Positions 26,781-37,819 of a DNA stretch of 64,000 bases are shown here, one piece after another. The translations under genes and the position numbers were made by a program. The notes beneath the pieces are model-generated. The model had not been told where the DNA came from, did no database searches, and saw only the letters and a program-made list of their open reading frames with translations. The stretch lies in assembly GCF_018881775.1 (NCBI RefSeq), contig NZ_JACVPR010000001.1:1-64000 (forward strand), written 5' to 3'. This stretch comes from Polynucleobacter sp. MWH-Loch1C5. Lineage in GTDB: Bacteria; Pseudomonadota; Gammaproteobacteria; Burkholderiales; Burkholderiaceae. Numbering within the stretch: the stretch's first letter is position 1; the number at the start of each line of letters is the position of its first letter.

Positions 26781-29162
26781 CTAGCTGCTAGATAAGACTG
26801 TCCAAGTATCTATAACGCTGTCCGGGTTTAAAGAGATTGAACTAATCCCTTGTGCCATCAACCATTTGGCAAAATCTGGATGATCTGACGGCCCCTGGCC
26901 ACAGATACCAATATATTTACCCTTGGCACGACATGTCTGAATGGCACGCGCTATTAAAAACTGTACCGCAGGATCGCGCTCATCAAAGTCTATGGCAAGC
27001 AGCTCCATTCCAGAATCACGGTCTAATCCCAGACTTAGCTGGGTCAGATCATTTGATCCAATTGAGAAACCATCAAAATGCTCTAAAAATTCCTCAGCCA
27101 AAATAGCGTTCGATGGGATCTCACACATCATAATGACACGCAAACCATTTTCACCACGCTTAAGGCCTTGTGATGCCAATAAGTTGATGACTTTTTCAGC
27201 TTGAGCAACTGTTCGCACAAATGGGATCATGATTTCTACATTAGTTAGCCCCATATCGTTACGTACACGTTTCATGGCCTCACATTCCATTGCAAAAGCA
27301 TCTGCAAAATCTTCAGATATGTAGCGTGAAGCCCCTCTGAAACCAAGCATAGGATTTTCTTCATCAGGCTCATAACGTGAGCCGCCGATCAATTTCTTAT
27401 ACTCATTAGACTTAAAGTCTGACAAACGAACAATAACTGGCTTAGGATAAAACGCGGCAGCTATCGTGGCCACACCTTCTGCTAATTTATCCACATAAAA
27501 CGCTCTAGGACTCGCATGCCCTCTAGCAACACTCTCAACAGCTTTTTTCAAATCTAGATCAATATTGGGGTATTCCAATATGGCTTTAGGATGTACTCCA
27601 ATATTGTTATTGATAATGAATTCGAGTCGTGCTAAGCCAACGCCACCATTTGGAATTTGACAGAAATCAAACGCTAACTGTGGATTACCCACGTTCATCA
27701 TAATTTTTACGGGGATCTCAGGCAAATTGCCACGCACCAGCTCTGTCACTTCGGTTTCGATAGGACCATCATAGATACGTCCCTCATCACCTTCAGCACA
27801 AGATACTGTGACAACTGCACCATCTTTGAGAACATCAGTTGCATCACCACAACCTACCACTGCTGGCACGCCCAATTCTCTGGCAATGATTGCCGCATGG
27901 CATGTACGGCCACCGCGATTTGTAACAATCGCAGATGCACGTTTCATTACTGGCTCCCAGTTAGGGTCTGTCATATCAGCTACAAGCACATCACCCTCTT
28001 GCACACGATCCATCTCAGAGGCGTCTTTAATGACACGCACGGTGCCGGTGCCAATTTTTTGCCCAATCGCCCGGCCTTTAGTCAGAACAGTCGAATGTCC
28101 TTTGAGCTTATAACGCATCTCGACTTTGCCATGCGCTTGACTTTTAACCGTCTCAGGACGTGCTTGAAGAATATAAATTTTCCCATCCACACCATCCTTA
28201 CCCCACTCTATATCCATGGGACGACCGTAGTGTTTTTCAATAATGACAGCGTATTTAGCTAATTCAATCACATCGTCATCTTGGATGGAATAGCGATTTC
28301 TCAATTCAGGAACGACATCTACGGTTTTAACGCGCCCCACCTCGCCCGGCTCAGTAAATTGCATTTGAATTAACTTAGAACCCAAACTCTTACGAATGAT
28401 CGGGTACTTTCCTAGGTCCAGAGTCGGCTTAAATACATAGAATTCATCGGGATTAACCGCACCCTGAACTACGGTCTCACCAAGACCATAGCTTGACGTA
28501 ATAAAGACTGCATCTTGAAAGCCAGACTCAGTATCGAGAGTAAACATAACGCCTGAAGCAGCCTTGTCTGAGCGAACCATCCGCTGAATACCTGCTGAAA
28601 GAGCGACCTCAGCATGCTCAAAACCCTTGTGAACGCGATATGAGATAGCACGATCGTTATATAAAGAAGCAAACACTTCTTTAATACGTTTGAGAATATC
28701 TTCTATACCGACGACATTCAAAAAAGTTTCTTGTTGACCAGCAAAAGAAGCATCAGGTAAATCCTCTGCAGTTGCAGACGAACGTACGGCAAAGGAGCCA
28801 TTACCAGTCGCATCGAGAGTTTTAAATGCAGTACGTATTTCAAGCTCGAGACGCTCTTGAAAAGGAGCGTTCTCAACCCAAGAACGAATTTCACTTCCAG
28901 CTTCTGCAAGTGCTTTCACATCATCCACATTTAACTGCGCAAGACGTTCATTAATACGTGTTGTGAGATTGTTATGATTTAAAAAATCTCGAAAAGCTAA
29001 TGCAGTGGTGGCAAATCCAGTTGGGACTCTGACTCCAGTCGCATTGAGTTGAGAAATCATCTCACCTAGTGATGCATTTTTACCTCCGACTGATTCGACA
29101 TCAGTCATACGGAGTTCTTCAAAGGGTAAGACATAGGCTTGTGCATGTTGAGGGTTAGTCAT
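26781..29162 (-). CDS. ppsA: Phosphoenolpyruvate synthase
   Basis: PpsA makes phosphoenolpyruvate from pyruvate and ATP, for gluconeogenesis. The 793-residue protein has the ATP-grasp part with [10 protein letters not shown] and [21 protein letters not shown], the phosphohistidine in [14 protein letters not shown], and the PEP-utilising barrel with [11 protein letters not shown] and [20 protein letters not shown] precedes the ATG. It is divergent from ppsR, its regulator, with 112 nt between. Confidence 0.97.
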   Translation of the reverse strand: MTNPQHAQAYVLPFEELRMTDVESVGGKNASLGEMISQLNATGVRVPTGFATTALAFRDFLNHNNLTTRINERLAQLNVDDVKALAEAGSEIRSWVENAPFQERLELEIRTAFKTLDATGNGSFAVRSSATAEDLPDASFAGQQETFLNVVGIEDILKRIKEVFASLYNDRAISYRVHKGFEHAEVALSAGIQRMVRSDKAASGVMFTLDTESGFQDAVFITSSYGLGETVVQGAVNPDEFYVFKPTLDLGKYPIIRKSLGSKLIQMQFTEPGEVGRVKTVDVVPELRNRYSIQDDDVIELAKYAVIIEKHYGRPMDIEWGKDGVDGKIYILQARPETVKSQAHGKVEMRYKLKGHSTVLTKGRAIGQKIGTGTVRVIKDASEMDRVQEGDVLVADMTDPNWEPVMKRASAIVTNRGGRTCHAAIIARELGVPAVVGCGDATDVLKDGAVVTVSCAEGDEGRIYDGPIETEVTELVRGNLPEIPVKIMMNVGNPQLAFDFCQIPNGGVGLARLEFIINNNIGVHPKAILEYPNIDLDLKKAVESVARGHASPRAFYVDKLAEGVATIAAAFYPKPVIVRLSDFKSNEYKKLIGGSRYEPDEENPMLGFRGASRYISEDFADAFAMECEAMKRVRNDMGLTNVEIMIPFVRTVAQAEKVINLLASQGLKRGENGLRVIMMCEIPSNAILAEEFLEHFDGFSIGSNDLTQLSLGLDRDSGMELLAIDFDERDPAVQFLIARAIQTCRAKGKYIGICGQGPSDHPDFAKWLMAQGISSISLNPDSVIDTWTVLSSS

Positions 29163-29274
29163 AGTGCTCTCTCATTTAATATAAAACTGGTATGCATCCC
29201 AATGCCTTGTATGATGGCAGTGAGATTAAATTATTAGCCTATTGTATCTGTTGACTAACCATTAAAGTAGATTC

Positions 29275-30099
29275 ATGAGCACGAAACCTAGAACTGTATT
29301 TATTGTCTCCGACGGGACTGGCATTACCGCTGAAACTTTCAGCCAATCTATCTTGGCCCAATTTGAAATACCTTTTAAGCTATCCCGCAAACCCTTTATC
29401 GATACCGTTGATAAGGCCCATCAAGTTAGTAGAGAAATCAAGGATTACGCTAAACAATCGGGGATTGAACCCATTGTGTTTACTACCTTAGTGAACCCAG
29501 AAGTGAATCAAGTACTTAGACAAACCCAGGGTTTAGTCCTAGACATGTTTCAAACATTTATTGTCCCCTTAGAAAAAGCATTAGGACAACCTTCCAACCA
29601 TGCCATTGGACGTTTTCACAATAATGCGGATACGCAGTCTTATAAAAATCGTATTGAGGCAATTAATTTTTCACTGGCGCATGATGACGGCCAATCCAAT
29701 CAAAATCTAGCAGATGCTGACGTGATCTTAGTCGGTGTATCTAGAAGCGGTAAAACACCAACAAGCTTATATCTTGCTATGCAATACGGCTTAAAGTCAG
29801 CCAATTACCCACTGATACCGGATGACTTTGAGAGATCTCAGCTACCCCCCGATCTGCATCCCTATAAGAAAAAATTATTTGGTCTAACGATTGATCCTAT
29901 GCGCCTATCTGAAATCAGGAATGAACGTCGCCCTGGTAGTAATTATGCCAAGCTGGAAAATTGTCGCTACGAGGTTAGCGAAGCAGAGGCTATGATGCGC
30001 AAAAATAATATTTCTTGGTTATCAACGACAAACAAGTCAATCGAGGAAATCGCAACAACCATCTTGCAGCATATTAATCCAGATCGTAATACTTATTAG
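29275..30099 (+). CDS. ppsR: PEP synthase regulatory kinase/phosphorylase
   Basis: PpsR switches PEP synthase off and on by ADP-dependent phosphorylation of a threonine and Pi-dependent removal. The 274-residue protein has VSDGTGITAETFSQS near the start and the P-loop GVSRSGKTPTS, both typical of the family (DUF299). Its position next to ppsA supports the partner. The 112-nt gap must hold both promoters; I could not assign strong -35/-10 pairs there. Confidence 0.94.
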   Translation: MSTKPRTVFIVSDGTGITAETFSQSILAQFEIPFKLSRKPFIDTVDKAHQVSREIKDYAKQSGIEPIVFTTLVNPEVNQVLRQTQGLVLDMFQTFIVPLEKALGQPSNHAIGRFHNNADTQSYKNRIEAINFSLAHDDGQSNQNLADADVILVGVSRSGKTPTSLYLAMQYGLKSANYPLIPDDFERSQLPPDLHPYKKKLFGLTIDPMRLSEIRNERRPGSNYAKLENCRYEVSEAEAMMRKNNISWLSTTNKSIEEIATTILQHINPDRNTY

Positions 30100-30105
30100 A
30101 AGCGC

Positions 30106-30927
30106 TTAAGAGTCTGAATGATGCTTAATGCGGACCGTCTCAAATAAGCAAATAGCAACCGCACTTGCCACGTTCAAGGACTCAATACAGGATTCTTGTG
30201 GGATATAGATACCTCTTGAGATTGCCATGAGCTCCGGGCTAACACCCTGCCCCTCATTGCCAAAGACCCATGCTTTAGGCTGAAGTAATTCAGCACCTAA
30301 ATCGTATAGATTCATCTCTGCCTCAAGATGGGTGGCATAAAAAGGAATTCGGACCTTTTCTCTCAAGTCATTTAGAGTCCAGGCTTCATGAATACAAAGA
30401 TGACGGTGCGCTCCCATAGCAGCCCTAAGCACTTTGACAGACCAAGCCTGAGCCGTCCCCTTCATACAAATAATGTGCTTAATTCCTGCGGCGGCAGCCG
30501 TCCGCATAATAGATCCAACATTACCCGCATCCTGCAGACCATCTAGAACAACCAAGTCGTCCGTGTATTGAAGTGGAAATTGAGGCTGATTAATTTTGAT
30601 TGCCGCCATGACTGGTGGCGCATTCACTAATTCAGTCACTTTTTTCCATAGACTATCTTCAAGTAGATAAAGGACAGTTTGCGGCTGCACAGCTAACTGA
30701 GTATTGATAGCAGCCAAGACTTCAGGCATTGCAAGGCCAGCTTCAGTTGTATAGATTTCATGAAGATCCGAACTGCCAAGCCAAGCTTGTAATAAGTGAA
30801 TACCTTCTGCGATGGCTAGTGATGACTCCTGTCTCACTTTCTGTGCTTTATGACCACCCTCTAGGTTGGCGCGAATCCTTTTAACCACAGGATTATCGAT
30901 TGAACTGATATGTTTCGCTGACTTCAT
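30106..30927 (-). CDS. TrmH/SpoU-family RNA methyltransferase
   Basis: The 273-residue protein has the SPOUT knot motifs: LDGLQDAGNVGSIMRTAAAAG, WVFGNEGQGVSPEL, and IPQESCIESLNVASAVAICLFE. It should 2'-O-methylate a ribose in rRNA or tRNA; the site is unknown. The start at 30927 (MKSAKHISSIDN) was chosen because it lies 1 nt after the rnhB stop; upstream codons lie inside rnhB. It is the last gene of the long central cluster. Confidence 0.88.
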   Translation of the reverse strand: MKSAKHISSIDNPVVKRIRANLEGGHKAQKVRQESSLAIAEGIHLLQAWLGSSDLHEIYTTEAGLAMPEVLAAINTQLAVQPQTVLYLLEDSLWKKVTELVNAPPVMAAIKINQPQFPLQYTDDLVVLDGLQDAGNVGSIMRTAAAAGIKHIICMKGTAQAWSVKVLRAAMGAHRHLCIHEAWTLNDLREKVRIPFYATHLEAEMNLYDLGAELLQPKAWVFGNEGQGVSPELMAISRGIYIPQESCIESLNVASAVAICLFETVRIKHHSDS

Positions 30928-30928
30928 A

Positions 30929-31522
30929 CTAAATACTCTGCAAAAGCTGTTTGACCGGACCAAATGAGCGACGATGCTCAGGTGATGGACCATATTGATT
31001 CAGCAATTGAATATGCAGCGCAGTCGGATAAGCCATATGTTTGGCAAACTGATACTGCGGATAAATTTCATCTAACTTCAACATATGTCGATCACGACTG
31101 ACCTTAGCCAGAATTGATGCAGCTGATATTTCTGCCACTAGAGCATCACCTTGAACGATTGCTTCCATCTCTATATCAAGATTTGGGCAGCGATTACCGT
31201 CAATCAAAGCTTTATCGGGCAGGCGACCCAAACTACTCGCCAAACCATGAACCGCTCTTTGCATGGCTAGCATCGTAGCCCATAAAATATTTAACTCATC
31301 AATCTCATGCACACTAGCAACAGCTACTGAATACGCCTTAGCATTAAGCAATATCTGTTCATATAAGCTATCTCTTTTCTTAGCACTTAATTTTTTTGAA
31401 TCCTTCAAGCCGTCAATAGGCTTATCAGGATCAAGTACAACCGCTGCGGCAAAGACGGGGCCAGCTAAAGGTCCTCTTCCAGCCTCATCAACGCCACATA
31501 TCCATTGTTCAACGGCTCTCAA
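30929..31522 (-). CDS. rnhB: Ribonuclease HII
   Basis: RnhB cuts RNA in RNA-DNA hybrids and single ribonucleotides in DNA. The protein has [35 protein letters not shown] and AKVSRDRHM, giving the catalytic Asp/Glu set. The best start is a TTG at 31522 with GGAGA 5 nt upstream, giving about 197 residues; an earlier TTG at 31534 would include METS. It overlaps the lpxB end by 14 nt. Confidence 0.93.
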   Translation of the reverse strand: MRAVEQWICGVDEAGRGPLAGPVFAAAVVLDPDKPIDGLKDSKKLSAKKRDSLYEQILLNAKAYSVAVASVHEIDELNILWATMLAMQRAVHGLASSLGRLPDKALIDGNRCPNLDIEMEAIVQGDALVAEISAASILAKVSRDRHMLKLDEIYPQYQFAKHMAYPTALHIQLLNQYGPSPEHRRSFGPVKQLLQSI

Positions 31523-32696
31523 TGATGTCTCCAATCAAATCAGCAACCATAGAATTAGTGGGTCGTTGTAGTTGCTCGTGTATCAGAGTAAAACGTTCTT
31601 TTAATTGAGACACTCTGGCAGGATCATCTAACCAAGACAATACCGCTGCTGCCAAATTGGCAGGCTGCGCTTCTTCCTGCAAAATTTCCGGAACCAGAAA
31701 CTCACCCGCCAAAATATTCGGTAAGCCAATATAAGGCAGATATCCTTGACGACGCATTATCCAGGCTGTGAGCGCAGGTACTGTATAGGAAATCACCATC
31801 GGCTTTTTCCATAAAGCGGCTTCTAAAGTTGCAGTACCGCTAGCAATCAAAACCACGTCAGCCGCCTCTAAGACTAGACTAGACTGTCCATCCAACAACT
31901 GTATGAACACATTAGCCGAATCTGACAGGTATCTATTCAATAGCTGCTCTAAAGGCCCTCTGAGGCTAGGCATTGCTACCGGAATAAGAACATTCAAAGC
32001 ACCTTGATACTCGCGAGCCATGTGTGCAATAGCTTGAATAAAACCAGGTCCTACTAGATCAATCTCTGAGGCACGACTACCTGGCAAAACTGCGATGACT
32101 GGCGCTCCATTCTTAATTCCAAGACTGGATTTGGCAGCCTCCGGGTTGGGGACTAATGGTATCGAAGACGCCAAAGGATGACCGACATAGTGGGCTTTTA
32201 CCTCCGTATTGCGATACAACTCAGGCTCAAACGGAAAAATGCAAAATAGATGTTCAACCGCTTCTTCAATTTTACGAATACGTTCCTTACGCCAAGCCCA
32301 AATAGAAGGGCTTATAAAGTGCGCCGTCTTGACTCCCCTGGACTTCAGATGCTTTTCTACGCCTAAGTTAAAGTCAGGCGCATCAATACCTAAAAATAAA
32401 TTCGGGGGCTGCTTATCCAAGCTACGTATCAACTCTCTTCGAATCCCCAGTATTTGTGGCAACTGTTTGAGTGCCTCGACATAGCCTCTGACGGCCAATT
32501 TTTCCATAGGCCACTCTACATCAAAGCCCGAAGCGGCCATCTTGGGGCCACCAATGCCATGCATACAACTATTTGGATAACGTTGTGATAATTCTGCAAT
32601 AACACCCGCGGCTAGCATATCGCCAGACGGCTCGCCAGCCACACAAGCAATATCGATTATTGAACTAGCGGGCAATTCCACGCTGAGATGCTGCAA
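31509..32696 (-). CDS. lpxB: Lipid-A-disaccharide synthase
   Basis: LpxB joins UDP-2,3-diacylglucosamine and lipid X into the lipid A disaccharide. The protein of about 395 residues has [14 protein letters not shown] at the start, the VRGYVEAL and [15 protein letters not shown] segments, and the PGSRASEI motif. The start is uncertain: TTG at 32696 overlaps lpxA by 32 nt and has no ribosome site; GTG at 32681 is an alternative. Confidence 0.94.
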   Translation of the reverse strand: MQHLSVELPASSIIDIACVAGEPSGDMLAAGVIAELSQRYPNSCMHGIGGPKMAASGFDVEWPMEKLAVRGYVEALKQLPQILGIRRELIRSLDKQPPNLFLGIDAPDFNLGVEKHLKSRGVKTAHFISPSIWAWRKERIRKIEEAVEHLFCIFPFEPELYRNTEVKAHYVGHPLASSIPLVPNPEAAKSSLGIKNGAPVIAVLPGSRASEIDLVGPGFIQAIAHMAREYQGALNVLIPVAMPSLRGPLEQLLNRYLSDSANVFIQLLDGQSSLVLEAADVVLIASGTATLEAALWKKPMVISYTVPALTAWIMRRQGYLPYIGLPNILAGEFLVPEILQEEAQPANLAAAVLSWLDDPARVSQLKERFTLIHEQLQRPTNSMVADLIGDIIESR

Positions 32697-33465
32697 TGAA
32701 ATCGTGGAATATCGTTAGCTTCTCGGAAGCCTCAACCGATTCTGATTTTTTTTCAGAGGATAGTTGCATGATGGCCCGTTTAGCATCCTCAAAACTTAAA
32801 TCTTGCTTATATAAAAGTTTATAAGCCTGCCTGAGTGCAGCAATTGATTCAGCGGAGAAGCCGCGACGTTTGAGTCCTTCAGCATTTAAACCATGAGGAC
32901 TTGCATTGTCACCCGAGGCCATAACAAAAGGTGGTAAATCTTGTACCAATTTGGAAGCTCCACCCAACATGGCATGCTGACCTATACGAACAAATTGGTG
33001 AACCCCTGACATGCCCCCCAAAATAGCCCAATCCTCCACATGAACATGGCCTGCAATCTGAGCATTATTGGAAAAAATAGTATGGTTACCCACCACACAA
33101 TCATGAGCTATGTGCACATAGGCCATGATCCAGTTGTCATGACCAATCCTAGTGATTCCCTGATCTTGTACAGTTCCAGTGTGCAAGGTAGTGAACTCGC
33201 GAATCATATTACGATCGCCAATAATTAACTGGGTCGGCTCATCACGGTACTTCATATCCTGCGGAGCACCCCCTACCGATGCAAAATGCCCGATTCGATT
33301 ATCAGAACCAATGGTGGTGTGCCCCTCTACCACTGTATGAGCGCCAATCTGAGTATTAGGACCAATTTGTACATGAGGGCCAATGACTGCATAGGGCCCA
33401 ATCTTAACTGTTGAATCTATCTGAGCCTTACCATCAACAATAGCTGTAGCATGAATCAGACTCAT
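32665..33465 (-). CDS. lpxA: UDP-N-acetylglucosamine O-acyltransferase
   Basis: LpxA transfers a hydroxyacyl chain from ACP to UDP-GlcNAc, the first step of lipid A synthesis. The 266-residue protein has a left-handed beta-helix of hexapeptide repeats (about 1-190) including the catalytic His in [12 protein letters not shown], and a helical C-terminus. Its start overlaps the fabZ stop by one base. Confidence 0.96.
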   Translation of the reverse strand: MSLIHATAIVDGKAQIDSTVKIGPYAVIGPHVQIGPNTQIGAHTVVEGHTTIGSDNRIGHFASVGGAPQDMKYRDEPTQLIIGDRNMIREFTTLHTGTVQDQGITRIGHDNWIMAYVHIAHDCVVGNHTIFSNNAQIAGHVHVEDWAILGGMSGVHQFVRIGQHAMLGGASKLVQDLPPFVMASGDNASPHGLNAEGLKRRGFSAESIAALRQAYKLLYKQDLSFEDAKRAIMQLSSEKKSESVEASEKLTIFHDFIAASQRGIAR

Positions 33466-33914
33466 TACGCTTCCTTCTTACGAATCGTACACATTAAATC
33501 TGCCTCAGTCACAACCTGATCATTCACCGTAGCAAAGGTCTTAAATTTCCAGATTCCGCCTTTAAATCTCTCAATGCTAGCGTTAAGTATTAATTGATCA
33601 CCTGGTAATACTGGTTTTTTGAAGCGCGCAGCATCTATACCCACAAAGAAATATACCGAGTCATCCACGGAATCTTGGCCAAAGGTAAGCAATGCAGCGG
33701 TTTGAGCTAAGGCCTCCAAAATGAGAACACCTGGCATCACCGGAAAATCTGGAAAATGCCCTTGGAACTGAGGCTCATTCATTGTGACGTTTTTTAGTGC
33801 CTTAACTCGCTGACCTTGCTCTAATTCCAACACACGATCCACTAAGAGAAAAGGATAACGGTGTGGCAGCATCTTTAAGATCTGGTTAATATCAAAATTC
33901 ACGACCTCACTCAT
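33465..33914 (-). CDS. fabZ: 3-hydroxyacyl-ACP dehydratase FabZ
   Basis: FabZ dehydrates beta-hydroxyacyl-ACP in fatty acid elongation. The 149-residue protein has [13 protein letters not shown] and the active-site segment [17 protein letters not shown]. It competes with LpxA for hydroxyacyl-ACP, which explains the linkage. It overlaps the lpxD stop by 8 nt (ATGAGTGA), with GGGAG upstream of the ATG. Confidence 0.97.
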   Translation of the reverse strand: MSEVVNFDINQILKMLPHRYPFLLVDRVLELEQGQRVKALKNVTMNEPQFQGHFPDFPVMPGVLILEALAQTAALLTFGQDSVDDSVYFFVGIDAARFKKPVLPGDQLILNASIERFKGGIWKFKTFATVNDQVVTEADLMCTIRKKEA

Positions 33915-34977
33915 GCTGGCTCCCTGATGGCAGTTGATTCAATTTCTTCTCTAATTCTTTGATTTGTTTACGCATTTTATCTAAACTTCTGAGTATTGCA
34001 GCATTTTTCTCCCAATCACGATGGGGCATCATAGGGAAAATGCTCGTAATCTGCTGTCCAGATTCCTGAATCGAACCAATCACCGTAGTGCCTCCAGAAA
34101 TAGTGGTTCTGTCTGCGATCTTTAGATGGCCCGCAATGCTACTCGCTCCACCAATCATGCAGAAACTGCCAATTTCTGTACTACCTGCGATTGCAGTCAA
34201 ACCTGCAATCACGGTGAGTCGCCCTATTTGTACATTGTGAGCAATTTGAACCAAATTATCTATCTTGCAACCATCGCCAATCACCGTATCGGCCATGGCG
34301 CCTCTATCAATACAGGTATTCGCACCAATTTCAACATCATCACCCAAGCGAACACCACCTACTTGGGGGATTTTCACCCATTCCTCATGAGCCAAATCCG
34401 GAGCGAAGCCAAAGCCATCGGCCCCGATCACGGCTCCCGAATGAATAATATTTCGTTGTCCGATATGACAAGCAGAATAAATCGACACATTAGGGTAAAG
34501 GTAGCTATGGGCACCGATTGTGACATCATCCCCTACAGAAACTCCCGAGACTAGAGTTACACCCGGGCCAATTTTGACATTAGCGCCGATTCGACATAAA
34601 GGGCCAATGTGGGCCGAGGGATCAATTTGAGCTGTAACAGATACGACAGAGCTAGTGTCTACAGTGGGCTTTAAATTTTCACGTGGATAAAAAATCTGAG
34701 CGACACGGGCGAAAACAGCATAAGGATTTTTTGCGATCAATAAGCACGTTGAGGTTTTAAGCCCCTCAGCTCTGAGCCATTGAGCATCACTCTCGCTAAC
34801 CAGTAATGCGCCAGCCCCGGTTTGAAGAGCCTGCTGTCGATAAATAGCATTAGAAAGAAAAGCCAAGTCAGTCGACTTGGCTAGATTTAGAGGGGCTAGA
34901 TTATCTATGCTTAAAGTCGTGTTGCCATCGACAACTAGCTCAAAGCGTTTGACCAGATCCCCTACGGTCAGCTTCAT
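33907..34977 (-). CDS. lpxD: UDP-3-O-acylglucosamine N-acyltransferase
   Basis: LpxD adds the N-linked hydroxyacyl chain in lipid A synthesis. The 356-residue protein has an N-terminal uridine-binding domain (about 1-105), a hexapeptide beta-helix with ADGFGFAPD and the catalytic His in QIAHNVQIG, and a C-terminal helix with basic residues. It follows skp after 3 nt. Confidence 0.96.
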   Translation of the reverse strand: MKLTVGDLVKRFELVVDGNTTLSIDNLAPLNLAKSTDLAFLSNAIYRQQALQTGAGALLVSESDAQWLRAEGLKTSTCLLIAKNPYAVFARVAQIFYPRENLKPTVDTSSVVSVTAQIDPSAHIGPLCRIGANVKIGPGVTLVSGVSVGDDVTIGAHSYLYPNVSIYSACHIGQRNIIHSGAVIGADGFGFAPDLAHEEWVKIPQVGGVRLGDDVEIGANTCIDRGAMADTVIGDGCKIDNLVQIAHNVQIGRLTVIAGLTAIAGSTEIGSFCMIGGASSIAGHLKIADRTTISGGTTVIGSIQESGQQITSIFPMMPHRDWEKNAAILRSLDKMRKQIKELEKKLNQLPSGSQHE

Positions 34978-34980
34978 TAC

Positions 34981-35493
34981 TTACTTTAAATTATTTAAAG
35001 CCTTGATGACTTCGTCAGTTACATCAATGCGAGGATTAACGTATGCAGCTTCTTGAACGATGAGGTCCAATTTTCTTGCTTCAGCAACAATCTTCAGAGC
35101 TTGATTAGCCTTCTGAGCAATTTTCGAGCGCTCTTCAAAACTTCTCTGATTGACATCCTCAGTAAATTCACGTTGCTTACGTTGCAATTCACGATCGGCA
35201 TCCGCTAATTCACGTTGACGGCGGACCCGCTCAGTATCAGTCATGACCGCAGCTTCCTTATCTAGCTTTTCTGCCGCAGTTTTAATTTTCTGAGCATCAT
35301 CACGTAATTCTTTTTCACGCTTAGCAAATTCGTTCTGTAAACGAGTTTGGCTAGCTTTCGCCATATTGGAGTCTTTGAAAATACGCTCTGAATTAACCAC
35401 ACCAATTCTGCCGATGTCTTCTGCAAACACAGGAGCGCTAAGCATTGCTGCAGCAAGAGCCAAGGCCATTAAAAAACTGTTTTTAGATTTCAT
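34981..35493 (-). CDS. skp: Periplasmic chaperone Skp/OmpH
   Basis: Skp holds unfolded outer-membrane proteins in the periplasm on their way to BamA. The 170-residue protein has a signal peptide (MKSKNSF...SAPVFA), GRIGVVNSERIF and a long Lys/Glu/Gln-rich coiled coil (about 40-130). The start at 35493 was chosen over an upstream frame opening because it gives a normal signal peptide and is preceded by GGATAAT. Confidence 0.92.
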   Translation of the reverse strand: MKSKNSFLMALALAAAMLSAPVFAEDIGRIGVVNSERIFKDSNMAKASQTRLQNEFAKREKELRDDAQKIKTAAEKLDKEAAVMTDTERVRRQRELADADRELQRKQREFTEDVNQRSFEERSKIAQKANQALKIVAEARKLDLIVQEAAYVNPRIDVTDEVIKALNNLK

Positions 35494-35512
35494 ATTATCC
35501 AATCTCACTATA

Positions 35513-37819
35513 TTAGAACGCTGTACCAATTTGGAACTGGAAGCGCTGCAAACGATCTTCAGGCTTTTTGCTCACCGGAATACCATAACTGAATTTTAAC
35601 GGACCCAAGGGAGATATCCAAGATAGTCCAAAACCATAAGAACTTCTTAAGCCTGAAAAGCTGGGGGCGTTCTCATAAACGTTACCTGCATCCATGAAGC
35701 CAAAAAGTCTTAATGTTCGATCCACGCCAGACCCAGGGATTGGGAAGGTATATTCAACGTTACCCACCAACTTAGAGGCACCACCGATAGGTCTTCGAAT
35801 TCCATTGGCGGCGACATCATATGGGCCTAGAGAACCAGGCTGAAAACCCCTCACAGAGCCAATACCACCGACATAGTAGTTCTTGGTAATCGGAAAAGGT
35901 TTACCCGTGTAAGTGTCACCATAACCTACCTCGCCATTGAACGAGAGAATATTACCCTTCGTTAATGGATAAAAATATTGTTGTTGATAAAAGACACGGT
36001 AGTACTCTAAATCACCCAAAGCAGTACCCAACTCAAAGTTAGCCTGCTGATATGTACCTCGAGAAGGAATCAAAGCACTATCACGACGATCTCTAGCCCA
36101 ACCAATCGTAAATGGGATATTGAGGTTTTGATTACCGTAGGTATTGACATATCTCTGATAACTAGCCGGTGTATTTACTGTGGTATTAATTTGCAGTTGC
36201 TCAAGGCCCAAACCAAAGAAGACACGATCCACTTCAGAATAAGGAACGCCTAAGCGGAAGTTACCCCCTGTAGCATCAATTTTGTACTCTGAGTCACCCG
36301 TATAGAAGAGTGGTCGACTACTCCTTGTATAAACCTCAGTGAATCGGCTAATCCCGTCCTCAGTAAAGTATGGGTCAAAGTTGGACAGTGAGATAACTTG
36401 ATTAATACGGCCTGTATTGACGTTAAGACCAATACTAGTGCCTGTACCAAAAGCATTATCTTGAGTGATACCCGCTGTCAAAATCAGTTTGTCTGTGGAC
36501 GAAAAACCCGCGCCTAAACTCAAAGCTCCAGTGGGCTTTTCTTTAACTTTGATGCCTACGTCTACCTGGTCTGGTGTGCCAGGAACATCTTCTGTATTGA
36601 CATCAACCTCAGTAAAGAAACCCAAACGATTAATGCGATCCTTGGACAGCTTTAATTTCTCGCTATCAAACCACGCGCTTTCTAGCTGACGCATCTCGCG
36701 GCGAATCACTTCATCACGTGTTTTATTGTTCCCTGAAACATTGATATTTCTTACGTAAGTTCTGCGACCGGGGTCAACATTCAAAACCAAATCAACCGTT
36801 CTTTTATCTTTATTCAAATTCGGCTGAGGATTGATTGCAGCAAAGGCATAACCATACACACCCAATTTATCAGCAATAGCTTTGGTGCTCTGAGTTAACT
36901 GGGCTGATGAGAACACATCACCATTTTTGAGTTTGACTAACTTAGTTAACTCATCCTCTTTACCAAGCAATTCACCCGTTAACTTGACCGAAGAAAGCTT
37001 ATATTGCTCACCTTCTTTGATATTGATATTGAGATAGATGCCTTTTTTATCAGGCGAGATGGAAACTTGCGCTGACTCAATTAAAAATTCAAGATATCCT
37101 CGATTGAGATAAAAAGAACGAATTGACTCTAAGTCTGCAGTCAATTTTTGCTTAGAGTACAAATCGTTTTTGGTATACCAAGATAGCCAATTAGGCGTCG
37201 ACAAACTCATCTCATCGCGTAACACGCTCTCTTTGAATGCTTTGTTACCGATGATGTTGATTTGGACAATTTTTGAGACTTGTCCTTCATCGACGTTAAA
37301 GACAATCGCTACACGATTGCGTTCAATGGGGGTGACTGTAGTGATCACTTCAGCAGCGTAGAAACCTCTAGACACATACTGGCGCTTTAATTCTTGTTCA
37401 GCTTTATCAATTAAGGCTTTATCGTAATAACGAGCCTCTGCAACACCGACGGCTTTGAGTGACTTTCTAAGAGCATCCTTGTCAAACTCTTTAATGCCAG
37501 TAAATTCGATTTGGGAGACTGCTGGACGCTCTTCTACAATCACTACTAGAACAGCTCCCTCGGATTGAATCTTAACGTCTTTAAAGAATCCCGTGTTGTA
37601 GAGCGAGCGAATCGCATCCGCACCCTTATCATCGGTAAAAGTTTCCCCGACACGCACTGGCAAATAACTAAAGACAGTACCGGGTTCAACACGCTGCAAA
37701 CCTTCCACACGGATATCTTTAACTACGAATGGATCAGCCGCGACAGCAACACCGTTCATTAAGCAGGCGGCAACGACCGCCAGAGGGGATAAATATCGTT
37801 TTTTATTGAGCTTTTTCAA
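35513..37819 (-). CDS. bamA: Outer membrane protein assembly factor BamA
   Basis: BamA is the barrel that inserts outer-membrane proteins. The 768-residue protein has a signal peptide ending VAVAA, five POTRA domains (about 30-420) and a 16-strand barrel with the VRGF segment (GSVRGFQPGSLG) and a C-terminal FQIGTAF ending in Phe. The start is TTG at 37819, overlapping the rseP stop as TTGA. No better start or ribosome site is visible; the coupling suggests reinitiation. Confidence 0.95.
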   Translation of the reverse strand: MKKLNKKRYLSPLAVVAACLMNGVAVAADPFVVKDIRVEGLQRVEPGTVFSYLPVRVGETFTDDKGADAIRSLYNTGFFKDVKIQSEGAVLVVIVEERPAVSQIEFTGIKEFDKDALRKSLKAVGVAEARYYDKALIDKAEQELKRQYVSRGFYAAEVITTVTPIERNRVAIVFNVDEGQVSKIVQINIIGNKAFKESVLRDEMSLSTPNWLSWYTKNDLYSKQKLTADLESIRSFYLNRGYLEFLIESAQVSISPDKKGIYLNINIKEGEQYKLSSVKLTGELLGKEDELTKLVKLKNGDVFSSAQLTQSTKAIADKLGVYGYAFAAINPQPNLNKDKRTVDLVLNVDPGRRTYVRNINVSGNNKTRDEVIRREMRQLESAWFDSEKLKLSKDRINRLGFFTEVDVNTEDVPGTPDQVDVGIKVKEKPTGALSLGAGFSSTDKLILTAGITQDNAFGTGTSIGLNVNTGRINQVISLSNFDPYFTEDGISRFTEVYTRSSRPLFYTGDSEYKIDATGGNFRLGVPYSEVDRVFFGLGLEQLQINTTVNTPASYQRYVNTYGNQNLNIPFTIGWARDRRDSALIPSRGTYQQANFELGTALGDLEYYRVFYQQQYFYPLTKGNILSFNGEVGYGDTYTGKPFPITKNYYVGGIGSVRGFQPGSLGPYDVAANGIRRPIGGASKLVGNVEYTFPIPGSGVDRTLRLFGFMDAGNVYENAPSFSGLRSSYGFGLSWISPLGPLKFSYGIPVSKKPEDRLQRFQFQIGTAF

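Noticed and set aside
29163..29274. Strong divergent promoters for ppsA and ppsR
   Set aside because: Only weak hexamers were found (for example TTGGGA with TTAAAT on the minus strand), so none was listed as a feature.
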